A stretch of 64,000 nt of DNA from Paractinoplanes lichenicola (GCF_016785085.1 NZ_JAENHO010000017.1:1-64000), one strand, 5' to 3'; positions 35,515-44,487 are shown, counted from the stretch's first letter. Notes: generated by a model not told the origin, from the letters alone. Numbers and translations are program-made.

Positions 35515-37145
35515 CCACAGTCGCCGAGATAGTCGGCGCGACCCTGGCCAAGCTGGGCGCCCGGCACGTGTTCGGCGTGGTCGGCAGCGGCAATTTTCAC
35601 GTCACCAACGCCCTGGTCAAGCACGGCGCCCGGTTCGTCGCGACGCGCCACGAGGCGGGGGCGGCGACGGCGGCCGACGCGTACGCGCGGGTCGGCGGCC
35701 GGGTCGGGGTGGTCACCGTGCACCAGGGCTGCGGGCTGACCAACGCGATGACCGGGATCGCCGAGGCGGCCAAGAGCCGGACGCCGATGCTCGTGCTCGC
35801 GGCCGAACCCGCGGCCACGGCGCTGCGGTCGAACTTCCGCGTCGACCAGGACGCGCTGGCCCGGGCGGTCGGGGCGGCGAGCGATCGGGTGCACGGCCCG
35901 GCCACGGCGGTCGCCGACACCGTACGGGCCTGGCGGCTGGCCACGAGCGAACGGCGTACGGTCGTGCTCAACTTGCCCCTGGACGTGCAGGCGGCCGAGG
36001 CGGAGATGACCGAGCCGCGCCCCGCCGTCGCCGTCGAGCGGCCGCAGGCCAACGACGACGCGGTCGCCGCCCTGGCCGCGCTGCTGGCCGCCGCGGAACG
36101 GCCCGTGTTCATCGCCGGCCGCGGCGCGATCAACGGCCGCGACCCGCTGTCGTCGCTGGCCGCGGCGTGCGGGGCGCTGCTGGCGACCTCGGCCGCGGCG
36201 AAGGGCCTGTTCGCCGGTGGTCCGTGGAACCTCGACGTGTCCGGCGGGTTCGCCACTCCCCTGGCCGCCGAGCTGATCGGCGCGGCCGACGTGGTGGTCG
36301 GCTGGGGCGCGTCGCTCAACATGTGGACGACCCGGCACGGCGGGCTGGTCGGCCCGTCGGCGACGGTCGTGCAGGTCGACCTCGACCCGGCCGCGCTCGG
36401 CGCGCACCACCGCGTCGACCTGGGCATCGTCGGGGACGTCGGCAGCACCGCCCGGTCGGTGCGCACGGCCCTGCCCATGCGCAACGAGGGGTATCGGACG
36501 GCGGGCGTACAGGAGCGGATCGGCGCGGCCGGGCGGTGGCGGGACGTCGCGTACGACGACGACGGCGACGAGAAGCACATCGATCCGCGCACGGTCAGCA
36601 TCGCGCTGGACGACCTGCTTCCCCGCGAACGGGTGGTGGCGGTCGACTCGGGCAACTTCATGGGCTACCCGTCGATGTTCCTGTCCGTTCCGGATCAGCG
36701 CGGGTTCTGCTTCACGCAGGCGTTCCAGTCGGTCGGGCTGGGGCTGGCCTCGGCGCTCGGGGCGGCGCTGGCGTCGCCGGGGCGGGTGCCGGTGGCGGCC
36801 TGCGGCGACGGCGGGTTCCTGATGAGCATCGCCGAGCTGGAGACCGTACGGCGGCTCGGGCTGGGCATGCTGATCGTGGTCTACAACGACGAGGCGTACG
36901 GGGCGGAGGTGCACCACTTCGGGCCGCACGGGCATCCGCTGTCGACGGTGACGTTCCCGGAGACCGATCTGGCCGCCATTGCCCGGGGGTACGGGTGTGA
37001 GGCCGTCACCGTGCGCCGGGTGCCGGATCTGGCGCCGGTCACGGCTTGGCTGGCCGGGCCGCGCAAGGTGCCGATGGTGGTGGACGCGAAGGTCGCCGCC
37101 GGACGGCCGTCCTGGTGGCTGGAGGAGGCGTTCCGGGGCCACTAG
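35511..37145 (+). CDS. thiamine-diphosphate enzyme, acetolactate synthase/benzoylformate decarboxylase-like
   Basis: This 544-aa three-domain enzyme has the catalytic Glu48 in RHEAGAATAADAYAR. The middle domain has a degenerate FAD/ADP fold (FIAGRGAINGRDP). The TPP/Mg motif starts at 432 (GDGGFLMSIAEL and, about 28 residues on, the Asn of VVYNDEAYGAE). It acts on 2-keto acids by decarboxylation or carboligation. The coupled cyclase-family hydrolase may supply its substrate. It is not clearly ilvB: no small subunit gene is nearby. Confidence 0.9.
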   Translation: MTTVAEIVGATLAKLGARHVFGVVGSGNFHVTNALVKHGARFVATRHEAGAATAADAYARVGGRVGVVTVHQGCGLTNAMTGIAEAAKSRTPMLVLAAEPAATALRSNFRVDQDALARAVGAASDRVHGPATAVADTVRAWRLATSERRTVVLNLPLDVQAAEAEMTEPRPAVAVERPQANDDAVAALAALLAAAERPVFIAGRGAINGRDPLSSLAAACGALLATSAAAKGLFAGGPWNLDVSGGFATPLAAELIGAADVVVGWGASLNMWTTRHGGLVGPSATVVQVDLDPAALGAHHRVDLGIVGDVGSTARSVRTALPMRNEGYRTAGVQERIGAAGRWRDVAYDDDGDEKHIDPRTVSIALDDLLPRERVVAVDSGNFMGYPSMFLSVPDQRGFCFTQAFQSVGLGLASALGAALASPGRVPVAACGDGGFLMSIAELETVRRLGLGMLIVVYNDEAYGAEVHHFGPHGHPLSTVTFPETDLAAIARGYGCEAVTVRRVPDLAPVTAWLAGPRKVPMVVDAKVAAGRPSWWLEEAFRGH

Positions 37146-37170
37146 TTCTTCATGCGGCCTCTCCTTCCCC

Positions 37171-38355
37171 CTACGGCATGATCAACTGCGGCGCCGGGTC
37201 GCCTTCGGTCCAGTTGTCGGACAGCACGGCCAGGCTGTCGGCGTCGGCCACGGCGGCCAGCCCGGCCGAACCGCCGGGTGGCAGCAGCACGCCGTTTCGC
37301 TGCGGTGCGATCCGCACGCCACCGGGCATCAGCTTGGCGCTGCCGGTCACGGGCACGGCCGGCAAGGTCGCGGGCGGGCGTCCGGCCAGCGTGCCCAGCA
37401 GGGGTTCGAGCAGGGTCAAAGTCGAGACCATTCCCGCGTACGGGTTCCCGGGCAGACTGACGACCCAGCGCCCGCCGGGCAGCGACGCCAAGGCCTGGGG
37501 ATGCCCCGGGCGCGAGGCCACGCCCCGGACATGCCACTCGGCGCCGCGCTCGTCGAGCAGCGCGTGCAGATGATCGGCGGCGCCGGCCGAGGACGAACCG
37601 CTGACCACAATGACGTCCGTGTCCGCTCGGTCGAGGGCTTTGCGCAGCTCGGCCGGGTTGTCGCCGACGTGCCGGGAGTGTTCGAGGGCGCCGCCGGCGC
37701 GGGTGGTGACGGCGGCGACGATGCCGGTGAAGCTGTCGCGCACCTGGCCGGGGCCGGGGCGGCCGGCGAGCACGACCTCGTCGCCGGTGACCAGCAGGGT
37801 GACGGACGGGCGGCGGTGCACCCGCACCTGCTCGACGCCGGCCTGGACCGCGGCGGCGACCCGGGTGGCGGTCAGGGTGCGGCCGGCGGGGACGATCAGG
37901 GCGCCCGGCTCGACGTCGTCCCCGGCGCGGCGGATGTGCGTACGGGGGCCGCGGGCGCCGTGGACAGTGGCGCCGTCGACGTGGCAGTCCTCGTAGGGCA
38001 GCACGGCCTCGGTGTTCGCGGGGACGGGGGCGCCGGTCGCGATCTCGGCGGCGGTGCCGGCGGCGAGCAGGGCCGGATCCGGGGTTCCGGCCAGGATCAG
38101 GCCCGCCACCTGCCACGGGCCGGGGCCGGCCACCGCGTAGCCGTCCATCGCGGCGGCGTCGAAGGCGGGCACCGGCGCGGCGGCGAGCAGGGGCTCGGCC
38201 AGCGTGCGCCCGTGGGCGTCCTCGGGCGCACACGTCTCGGCGGGCAGCGCGGTGGGCAGGTCACGGGCGGCGGCGTACGCGTCGGCCCACGCCAGGCCGA
38301 TCGCGGGCGGACGCTGCTGGGTCACGGGCACCGCACCAGTAGACGCGGCCGGCAT
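37171..38355 (-). CDS. moeA: MoeA-like molybdopterin molybdenumtransferase
   Basis: This 394-aa protein follows the MoeA domain order: AAMDGYAVAGPG, then EIATGAPVPANTEAVLPYEDC, RRAGDDVEPGA, a MoCF-like core (TLLVTGDEVV...DNPAELRKAL) and LPGNPYA. The usual GGVSVG loop reads SGSSSAG, so activity could be altered. MoeA inserts molybdate into adenylated molybdopterin. No other molybdenum-cofactor genes are in the window. Confidence 0.85.
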   Translation of the reverse strand: MPAASTGAVPVTQQRPPAIGLAWADAYAAARDLPTALPAETCAPEDAHGRTLAEPLLAAAPVPAFDAAAMDGYAVAGPGPWQVAGLILAGTPDPALLAAGTAAEIATGAPVPANTEAVLPYEDCHVDGATVHGARGPRTHIRRAGDDVEPGALIVPAGRTLTATRVAAAVQAGVEQVRVHRRPSVTLLVTGDEVVLAGRPGPGQVRDSFTGIVAAVTTRAGGALEHSRHVGDNPAELRKALDRADTDVIVVSGSSSAGAADHLHALLDERGAEWHVRGVASRPGHPQALASLPGGRWVVSLPGNPYAGMVSTLTLLEPLLGTLAGRPPATLPAVPVTGSAKLMPGGVRIAPQRNGVLLPPGGSAGLAAVADADSLAVLSDNWTEGDPAPQLIMP

Positions 38356-38491
38356 GTCGGCGTCGTGCCGGCGCCACGGCGGTCGTGCGACCGAAAGCTC
38401 ACTTCGCCCGCCGCGCTGGTTGTGACTGCATGCCTACCAAGATGTCACCTTCTCGCGGCGGCGACGGCGCCGGGCCGCGCCTGTAGGTTGC

Positions 38492-39706
38492 GTGAACGTG
38501 ACCGGGCTCGCCACGGTGTTCGTGCGGTGGACCTGGTGGCGCGCCCTGCTGCATCGCGGGTGGTGGGCGGTCACCAGCGTCTATCTGGTGACCGTGGCCC
38601 ACCTGACGGCGTCCGAGCTCGTGCTGATCGGGGTCGGGCAGTCGCTGGCCGCCCTGGTGCTGGAGATCCCCGCGGGCGTGCTGGCCGACACGGTGAGCCG
38701 GAAGTGGTCGCTGGTCGTCTCGCAGGTCCTCATGGGCGCGTCGATGCTGGCCACGGCCCTGGTCGACGGGTTCTGGCCGCTGCTGGTGACGCAGATGGCG
38801 TGGGGGCTGGCGTGGAACTTCGCCGGTGGGGCCGACGTGGCCTGGATCAGCGACGAGCTGGACGATCCGCCGGGCGTGGCCGTCGTGCTGGTGCGCGCCG
38901 AGCAGGCCCAGCTCACCGGGACGGTGGCCGGGCTGGTGGCCGTGAGCGGGCTGGCCTGGCTCATCGGCCCCGGCCCGGCGATGGTGTCGGCCGGGGTCGC
39001 GATGCTCCTGCTCGGCCTGTACGTCGTGGCCCGCTTCCCCGAGCGCCGGTTCCGGCCCGTCGCCGCACACCGCTGGCGGGCCGCCCGGTCGATCCTGCGC
39101 CGCGGCTCGTCCCTGGTGCGCGGCAGCCGCCTGGTGCTGGGCATCTTCGCGGCCACGTTCCTGGTCAACGGGGTCACCGGCGCCTTCGGCCGGCTCTACC
39201 CGCTGCGGCTCGTCGACCTCGGCCTCGCCGTCGACCCGGTGCTCTGGCTCGGCGCCCTCGGCGTGCTGATGAGCCTGGCCGGCGCGGCCGCGCTCCACGT
39301 GGTGCGGCCCCACATCAACGGCCCCACCGTGCTGCGGCGCGGCTTCGTCGCCACGTGTGTGATCGCCGCTCTTGGCGCGGCCGGGCTGGCCGTCACGCCC
39401 GAGGAGCTCAGCGGCAGCCTCGCCGTGGTGCTGGCCGCCGGATCGCTGCCTTTGACCCGCGCCTTCACCACGATCTGGGTCAACCAGCAGGCCGGCAGCG
39501 CCGTCCGAGCCACAGTGCACTCACTGGCCGCGCAGGCCAAGTACTTGGGCGAGATCACCTGCGGGCTCGCCATAGCCGCAGTCGCCGCCCACGCCACGAC
39601 ACCCACGGCCCTGCTGACGTGCGGCGTCTTGCTCGCCGCGGCCGCCCTCCTGATCCAGCGCGTCGCGTCCGCAGGACCACCCACCACCGGCGATCGCCTT
39701 CAGTAG
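38492..39706 (+). CDS. MFS transporter
   Basis: This 404-aa protein has about 12 membrane segments and an MFS motif-A variant after TM2 (LEIPAGVLADTVSRKWSLV). It resembles actinobacterial permeases of the tetracycline-resistance-like group. GTG 38492 or GTG 38498 may be the start; the latter lies 8 bases after TAGGTT. It is divergent from moeA with no obvious partner. Confidence 0.85.
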   Translation: MNVTGLATVFVRWTWWRALLHRGWWAVTSVYLVTVAHLTASELVLIGVGQSLAALVLEIPAGVLADTVSRKWSLVVSQVLMGASMLATALVDGFWPLLVTQMAWGLAWNFAGGADVAWISDELDDPPGVAVVLVRAEQAQLTGTVAGLVAVSGLAWLIGPGPAMVSAGVAMLLLGLYVVARFPERRFRPVAAHRWRAARSILRRGSSLVRGSRLVLGIFAATFLVNGVTGAFGRLYPLRLVDLGLAVDPVLWLGALGVLMSLAGAAALHVVRPHINGPTVLRRGFVATCVIAALGAAGLAVTPEELSGSLAVVLAAGSLPLTRAFTTIWVNQQAGSAVRATVHSLAAQAKYLGEITCGLAIAAVAAHATTPTALLTCGVLLAAAALLIQRVASAGPPTTGDRLQ

Positions 39707-39752
39707 CCACCGCCCGGCGACGCCCGCCGGCCAGGAGCACGATGTCGTCGAG

Positions 39753-39793
39753 GGCCGGCACCCGGTTGGGCCGGCACCCGGTTGGGCCGGCAC
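39753..39793. repeat. 16-bp tandem repeat, 2.6 copies
   Basis: GGCCGGCACCCGGTTG occurs twice head to tail and is followed by a partial third copy. It lies in the 128-base gap between the MFS gene and the convergent bitopic protein. Each unit contains a GCCGGC core, so several hairpins are possible and it may act as a terminator. Confidence 0.85.
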
Positions 39794-39835
39794 GGTGGGC
39801 CCCGGGCCGCGCCGCCTCCAGCCCGGGGAACGCCG

Positions 39836-40804
39836 TCAGGGTCGGACTGTGATGCCGGCGGCCAAGCGGACGATCTCGTCGCTGGACAGCGGGGTCACGT
39901 CCTGATCCCAGGCGAGCTCGAGCCAGCGGCTCCGGCCGAGCTCGATCGTCAGGGTGGTCGAGTGGAACTCGGCGGGGCGGCCGTTGACGGTGGTGGCCAT
40001 GCCGGGCTCGACGGGCGGCTCCAACTCGGACAGCAGCTGAACGCAGACGCCGCCGCTCGGGTTGCGGTCGCGCGGGACCGTGGCGGCGGGGGCCACGCAG
40101 GTGTAGCCCTCGCTCTCGTGCTGCAGCGTGAAGCCCGGCGGCACGGCGACGAAGTCGAACGAGGGCCGGGCGCCGGGGATGCTGCCGCCGGTCAGCCCGC
40201 GGGCGAAGCGCAACACGTCGGGTTCGGAGCGCGGGCCCATGCTGAGCACCTGGACCCAGCGGCCGTCGGGCAGTCGCCAGCGGACGCCGACGAACTCGTC
40301 GCCGGGGCCGGCCCCGTCATACGTGCTGGAGACGTGGACCTCCGCCGGGCGGCCGTTGACCGTGGACGTGTGGGTGCCTTCGGCCTCGACCTCCCACGAG
40401 CCCACCAGCGGGCCCACCTCGGCCGACAGGACGCTGCCCTCCCGCTCGTACGACAGGTGGGTGTTGGGGCCCAGGAGCGACACCGACCGGGTGCCCGCGC
40501 CGGGCGGAACCCACGACGGGCGCATCGGGAAGACGACCGGGGGCCAGTCCGGCGCTTCCCAGTCGGCGGTGGGCGGGACGGACACGGCGGGGATCGGGGC
40601 GGCCGAACTGCGGGTCAGCAGGGGCGGCACCACCGCGACGGCGATCAGGGCCAGCGCGGCGGACCCGATCGCGGCGGCCCGCTGCCGGCGACGGCGACGC
40701 CACACCCCGGCGGCGACGTTCTCCCACAGGTCGGGGTCGGGATGGGCGGAGGGGCGAGCGGCCCTGTCCTGCAGGGTGGTGCGGAGGTCTTCTTCCAGAG
40801 TCAC
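39836..40804 (-). CDS. bitopic membrane protein cotranscribed with SigE-family sigma, duplicated outer domain
   Basis: This 322-aa protein has an acidic cytoplasmic N-terminus (about 42 residues ending in an Arg-rich stop), one membrane segment at about 43-63, and an outer region of two related halves. Each half has a VNGRPAE strand, an Arg-Trp pair and a closing FARGLTGG or RLAAGITV helix, so the outer domain arose by duplication. Its GTG start overlaps the sigma factor stop (GTGA). This architecture and place suggest an anti-sigma or sensor role, although no known anti-sigma motif is seen. Confidence 0.75.
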   Translation of the reverse strand: MTLEEDLRTTLQDRAARPSAHPDPDLWENVAAGVWRRRRRQRAAAIGSAALALIAVAVVPPLLTRSSAAPIPAVSVPPTADWEAPDWPPVVFPMRPSWVPPGAGTRSVSLLGPNTHLSYEREGSVLSAEVGPLVGSWEVEAEGTHTSTVNGRPAEVHVSSTYDGAGPGDEFVGVRWRLPDGRWVQVLSMGPRSEPDVLRFARGLTGGSIPGARPSFDFVAVPPGFTLQHESEGYTCVAPAATVPRDRNPSGGVCVQLLSELEPPVEPGMATTVNGRPAEFHSTTLTIELGRSRWLELAWDQDVTPLSSDEIVRLAAGITVRP

Positions 40805-41298
40805 AGCGGCACTCCCTTCAACGAGGCGGGCGAGAGGTCGGCGCGCAGGCGGGCCAGGCCCCGGGACGCGTGCACGCGGACGGTGCTGGTGGAGCAGCGG
40901 AGCACGTCGGCGATCTGCTGGTCGCCGAGATCCTCGTAGTAGCGCAGCACCAGGACCGCGCGCTGGGCCCGGGTCAGGCCGCCCAGCCGCGACCACAGGT
41001 CGTCGCGCACGGCCTGCTCGTCGGCGAAGTCACCCCATACGGCGGAATCGTCTTTGATCTGCTCGGGCTGCTCGGCATGGGAGCGGCGGCGCAGCCAGGA
41101 GACGTGCGAGCGAACCAGGGCCGTGCGTAAGTAATGGTCGGGCTGGTCGTGCTCGATCTTGGGCCATCGCCGATAGGCCTTGACCAGGACCTCCTGAACG
41201 AGATCCTCGCCGAGGTGCCGGTCGCCGCAGAGGAGATAGGCGAAGCGGCGCAGCGCATCGCCGCGCGCCCTCACATACTCCTCGAATCCGGTGTGCAC
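40801..41298 (-). CDS. SigE-family (ECF) RNA polymerase sigma factor
   Basis: This 165-aa protein has region 2 (FEEYVRARGDALRRFAYLLCGDRHLGEDLVQEVLVKAYRRW) and region 4 (LGGLTRAQRAVLVLRYYEDLGDQQIADVLRCSTSTVRVHASRGLARLR). This is the actinobacterial SigE-like ECF pattern. GTG 41298 is chosen because GGGAGGG lies just upstream; a longer frame reaches 41334. The downstream bitopic protein is coupled by a 4-base overlap. Confidence 0.92.
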   Translation of the reverse strand: MHTGFEEYVRARGDALRRFAYLLCGDRHLGEDLVQEVLVKAYRRWPKIEHDQPDHYLRTALVRSHVSWLRRRSHAEQPEQIKDDSAVWGDFADEQAVRDDLWSRLGGLTRAQRAVLVLRYYEDLGDQQIADVLRCSTSTVRVHASRGLARLRADLSPASLKGVPL

Positions 41299-41359
41299 TC
41301 GCCCTCCCGTGTGTTCGCGAGCCTTCATATACAAAGACGCCTCGAACAGACGGAAGTGC

Positions 41360-42685
41360 TTACGAGAATTCCTGGAAAGTTGCGGCCAGTTCGTCGCGGG
41401 TCGGGCCGGGATGGGGTGTGGGACGCCAGCCCGAGGCGAACAGCGCGCGGGCCTGCGGCTCCACCTCGTCCAGCGTGGACGGCAACGCCTCCATCGCCAT
41501 GTACGGCCCGACCACGCGCAGCAGCGACTGGTCCTTCTCGCTGGCCTCCATGATCAGGTCGCTCGGCAGCCGCCGGGTCACGTCGACGTCGCCGCCGGCC
41601 CAGCGGCGCAAGATGTCCGTGTCCCAGTAGACGTGGTCCTCGTACCAGGGCCGCACGTTGACCAGGCACCACTCGTCGAACGCGAGCGCCACCGCCGCCG
41701 GGTCGCCCGGATGCGCGTCGAGCAGGTTCAGCAGAGCCACCGCCTGGCGCAGCGAGACCGCGATGCCCCGCCCGGCCGACGGGTTCGTCGTGCAGACCGA
41801 GTCGCCCACGTGCAGCAGCCCGGGCAGCGCGACCCGGCCGTCGGCGTCGAGCTGCCCCCGATACGTGTTGTGGAGCCGCCCGCCGGGCAGGACGGGGGTG
41901 ATCGGCTCGCTGCGGTCGGACGATACCCACGCGGCCAGCGCGGGGACGGCGAGGGCGGCCGCCTGGAACGCCGCCGGGAAGCGGAGCGCACCGAACCGGC
42001 GGTCGTCGGCGGGCCGGATGAACAGGGCCGAGAACGTGCGGTGGTCGTGCAGGAACACCGCGATCAGATAGCCGGTCAGGGTCTGGATGATGCCGACGGG
42101 CGCGTTCATCGGGCCCGGCTCCGCGCCCGGGAGCAGCGAATACTGCCGGGACACGTACGACAGGCCGCAGTCACCGCCCTCGGCCGGCGCGCGCAGGTCG
42201 GCGGCGATGCGGGAGGCCCGGCCGGAGGCGTTGACCACCAGATCGGCGGAGACGTCGCGGCCGTCGACCCGCAACCCGGCCGCGCGCCCGTTCTCGCGGA
42301 GCACATCGTCGACGTGACCGTGGGCCAGCGTGACCCCCGGCTCGGCGAGGGCGAACGCACGCAGCACCTGCTCGAAGAGCGCGCGACGGCAGCGCAGGGC
42401 CGCGTACGGGGCCGGCAGTCCGTCGCCACCACGGAACACGACCCGCTCGGCGCCGGCCTCGTCGAGCGCCGTCAGCACCTCGGGCATCTCGCCCTGCAGC
42501 GCCTGGTGGATCTGCGGCCGGAAACCGTGCGGGTGGTGGAACTGCATGACCCCGCGACGTTCCCAGCTGCCGTCGGGGGCCGGGCCCGGGTCACGGTCGA
42601 CCACGGTCACCCGATGGCCGCGACGGGCCAGGGCGACCGCCATGAACAGGCCGGTCGGCCCGGCACCCACCACTGCCACATCCAT
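41360..42685 (-). CDS. FAD-dependent oxidoreductase/monooxygenase
   Basis: This 441-aa flavoprotein has GAGPTG at 7-12 (ADP-binding), a middle D-x-x-x-x-A-SG segment (ADLVVNASGRAS), and a GD motif (LLHVGDSVCTTNPSAGRGIAVS) that contacts the FAD ribityl chain. It resembles group A aromatic hydroxylases and tryptophan-halogenase-like oxidoreductases; the substrate is unknown. ATG 42685 is supported by a leaderless -10 box. No NAD(P)H partner is adjacent. Confidence 0.87.
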   Translation of the reverse strand: MDVAVVGAGPTGLFMAVALARRGHRVTVVDRDPGPAPDGSWERRGVMQFHHPHGFRPQIHQALQGEMPEVLTALDEAGAERVVFRGGDGLPAPYAALRCRRALFEQVLRAFALAEPGVTLAHGHVDDVLRENGRAAGLRVDGRDVSADLVVNASGRASRIAADLRAPAEGGDCGLSYVSRQYSLLPGAEPGPMNAPVGIIQTLTGYLIAVFLHDHRTFSALFIRPADDRRFGALRFPAAFQAAALAVPALAAWVSSDRSEPITPVLPGGRLHNTYRGQLDADGRVALPGLLHVGDSVCTTNPSAGRGIAVSLRQAVALLNLLDAHPGDPAAVALAFDEWCLVNVRPWYEDHVYWDTDILRRWAGGDVDVTRRLPSDLIMEASEKDQSLLRVVGPYMAMEALPSTLDEVEPQARALFASGWRPTPHPGPTRDELAATFQEFS

Positions 42686-42692
42686 GGCGCCG

Positions 42693-42698
42693 AGGGTA
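42693..42698 (-). promoter_or_regulatory. -10 box TACCCT for the FAD oxidoreductase (leaderless)
   Basis: TACCCT on the minus strand ends 7 bases before ATG 42685, with no ribosome site. Confidence 0.45.
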
Positions 42699-42790
42699 GG
42701 CCCACCCACCGACACTCAACGCCCTACGTCGCGAACCCGACGGCGCGTCGATGGCATCAATCGGGGATCCGCCGTGGCCGATCACCTACG

Positions 42791-42796
42791 TAGGGT
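42791..42796 (+). promoter_or_regulatory. -10 box TAGGGT for the lipoprotein gene (leaderless)
   Basis: TAGGGT ends 7 bases before ATG 42804 and no ribosome site is seen between them. Confidence 0.45.
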
Positions 42797-42803
42797 CACC
42801 GGC

Positions 42804-43469
42804 ATGCGATTCACACGGGGAACCCTTCTTGCGACTCTCGCCTTGGCACTCACGGCTACGGCCGCCTGCGGGGTGCGCGACACTCCGACCACCGCGGCGC
42901 CCGGCACGCCCAGCCCGACCGCCTCGGCGGACAGCGGATTCGGCGGCAGCCCCACGACGCCGCCGACGACAGCCCCTACGACCAGCGCTCCCAAGCCGGT
43001 GCGGAGCTCGCCCTCGCCGACTGCCACCAAGACCCGGCAGCCGCAGGTCAAGGACTGGGCCGACGTCGTCAAACCATGCCCGTACGAGGGTCAGAAGGTG
43101 GAAATCCTGGACGCCGTCCACGAGGACGTGACCAAGGACGGGATCATGGACACGATCGTCACCCGCAGTTGCGAGGCATCGACCTCGTACTGGGCGAATA
43201 CGGTCGAGGTCTTCAAGAACACGACCGAGCCGCGGGGCGCCAAGCGCGTCGGGACACTGCTCGAGGACGTCGCCAAGATGGACGAGCCGGTGGTTGAGCA
43301 GGTGCTCTTCAACAAGGGCATCATCGGGATCAAGGCCTACGGCACCAGCGCGAAGGGTGCCAGGGCGTGCCCCGATCTGATCCTTTTCTACCGCTACGAA
43401 TACACCGGCGGGAAGTTCAAGCGCATCTGGCGGGACGCGGGCATCAAGGAGGAGTGCAAGCTTCAGTAG
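42804..43469 (+). CDS. putative lipoprotein, 221 aa
   Basis: A short lipoprotein signal (TATAACG-type lipobox, Cys22) is followed by a Thr/Pro/Ser-rich linker to about residue 80, then a folded domain of about 140 residues. That domain has KDGIMDTIVTRSCEAS and the closing DLILFYRYEYTGGKFKRIWRD. The DxxxDxI stretch recalls FG-GAP/VCBS-like or actinobacterial DUF surface domains, but I cannot name the family. It is probably anchored on the outer face of the membrane. It stands alone next to the convergent RpiR regulator. Confidence 0.78.
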   Translation: MRFTRGTLLATLALALTATAACGVRDTPTTAAPGTPSPTASADSGFGGSPTTPPTTAPTTSAPKPVRSSPSPTATKTRQPQVKDWADVVKPCPYEGQKVEILDAVHEDVTKDGIMDTIVTRSCEASTSYWANTVEVFKNTTEPRGAKRVGTLLEDVAKMDEPVVEQVLFNKGIIGIKAYGTSAKGARACPDLILFYRYEYTGGKFKRIWRDAGIKEECKLQ

Positions 43470-43476
43470 CTTTGCC

Positions 43477-44487
43477 TCAGAACGCCCATCGGTCGACGAG
43501 CGCTTCGTGGGCCTCCAGCCTTTCCTGTGTACGCACCGGGTCGGTGCCGGCGATCGCGTCGAGCAGGCTGATCGCCAGCACCACCACCGCGGCGTGTGAG
43601 TCGAAGACCAGTCCGGTGCCCACGGGCGCGACGAGCAGCACGTCCGCGTCCGGGGCGAACGGCACCAGCGCGCTGTCGGTGACGATCACGGTGGCCAGGC
43701 CCAGCCGACGCGCGGATCTCAGCGCGTCGACCGTGGCCGCCGGGTAGCGCGGCATCGCGAAGACCAGCACCGCCGTGGCGCCCTGATGACGCAGCTCCAG
43801 CAGGGTGTCGTCGACGCAGCTGGCGTCGGTCTCGACGTGCACGGCGGGCAGCACCCGCCGCGCAAAATAGCCGAAATAGTCGGCCAGGGCCGCGGAGGCG
43901 CGCAGACCGATCACGCCGAGCGGCGAGGTGGCGGCCAGAAGTTGCACGGCGGCGGTCATCCGCTCAGCATCGAGCACTCTTTTGAGCGCACCGAGGTTGG
44001 CCACCTCGAGATCGACGGCGCTGTGACGGTCGGGGATGTCGGTGTTGCGCGAAAGGACAACTTCGCGCATGGACGCGCGGAACTCGGGATAGCCCGCGAA
44101 ACCGAGCGCGGTGGCCAGCCGGGTGACGGTCGGCTGCGACACCCCGGTCTGCTCGGCGATCTCGATCGTCGACAGGAACGCCACGTCGGGGAACATGCCG
44201 AGCATCCGTTGCACGATCTGACGCTGGGTGGGCGAGAGGCGGTGCCGCTGCGCGAGGTCGAGCAGCCAGTCCTCGGCGCGGCCGGTATCCAAGCGCTTCT
44301 CCACCGCCCGTTCATCCATGGCCCGCTCGGCCACGGCCCGTTTATCCACCGCCTGCTCGGCCACGGCCCGCTCGGCCACGGCCCGTTTATCCACTGCCTG
44401 CTCGTCCACCGCCTGCTCGTCCACCGCCTGCTTGTCCACGGCCCGCTCGGCCACCGCCCGTTTTTCCAGCGTCATCGGACCGCCCAT
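43477..44487 (-). CDS. MurR/RpiR-family regulator with N-terminal pentapeptide repeat
   Basis: Residues about 10-64 are eleven 5-residue repeats of the form R/Q-A-V-x-E/K. An RpiR helix-turn-helix (IVQRMLGMFPDVAFLSTIEIAEQTGVSQPTVTRLATALGFAGYPEFRASM) and a SIS sugar-phosphate-binding domain (PLGVIGLRASAALADYFGYFARRVLP...) follow. The repeat is absent from ordinary RpiR proteins, is highly charged, and may form an extended helix. ATG 44487 or ATG 44475 may be the start. It is divergent from the cyclodeaminase/lyase pair by 48 bases and is the likely regulator of it. Confidence 0.87.
   Translation of the reverse strand: MGGPMTLEKRAVAERAVDKQAVDEQAVDEQAVDKRAVAERAVAEQAVDKRAVAERAMDERAVEKRLDTGRAEDWLLDLAQRHRLSPTQRQIVQRMLGMFPDVAFLSTIEIAEQTGVSQPTVTRLATALGFAGYPEFRASMREVVLSRNTDIPDRHSAVDLEVANLGALKRVLDAERMTAAVQLLAATSPLGVIGLRASAALADYFGYFARRVLPAVHVETDASCVDDTLLELRHQGATAVLVFAMPRYPAATVDALRSARRLGLATVIVTDSALVPFAPDADVLLVAPVGTGLVFDSHAAVVVLAISLLDAIAGTDPVRTQERLEAHEALVDRWAF
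44296..44460. repeat. 15-bp in-frame tandem repeat, 11 copies
   Basis: Eleven consecutive 15-base units (plus-strand forms CTCGGCCACGGCCCG, CTCGTCCACCGCCTG, TTTATCCACCGCCTG) encode the R/Q-A-V-x-E/K pentapeptides of the RpiR protein on the minus strand. The unit types are mixed, which suggests expansion followed by drift or gene conversion. Confidence 0.93.

Noticed and set aside
37171..38355. Treating the MoeA-like gene as part of a molybdenum-cofactor cluster
   Set aside because: No moa, mog or molybdate-transport gene is adjacent, and the usual GGVSVG loop differs.
36979..39852. 957-codon plus-strand frame over the TPP enzyme end, moeA and the MFS gene
   Set aside because: It crosses three well-supported genes on both strands and has no domain; the frame is open only because of GC content.
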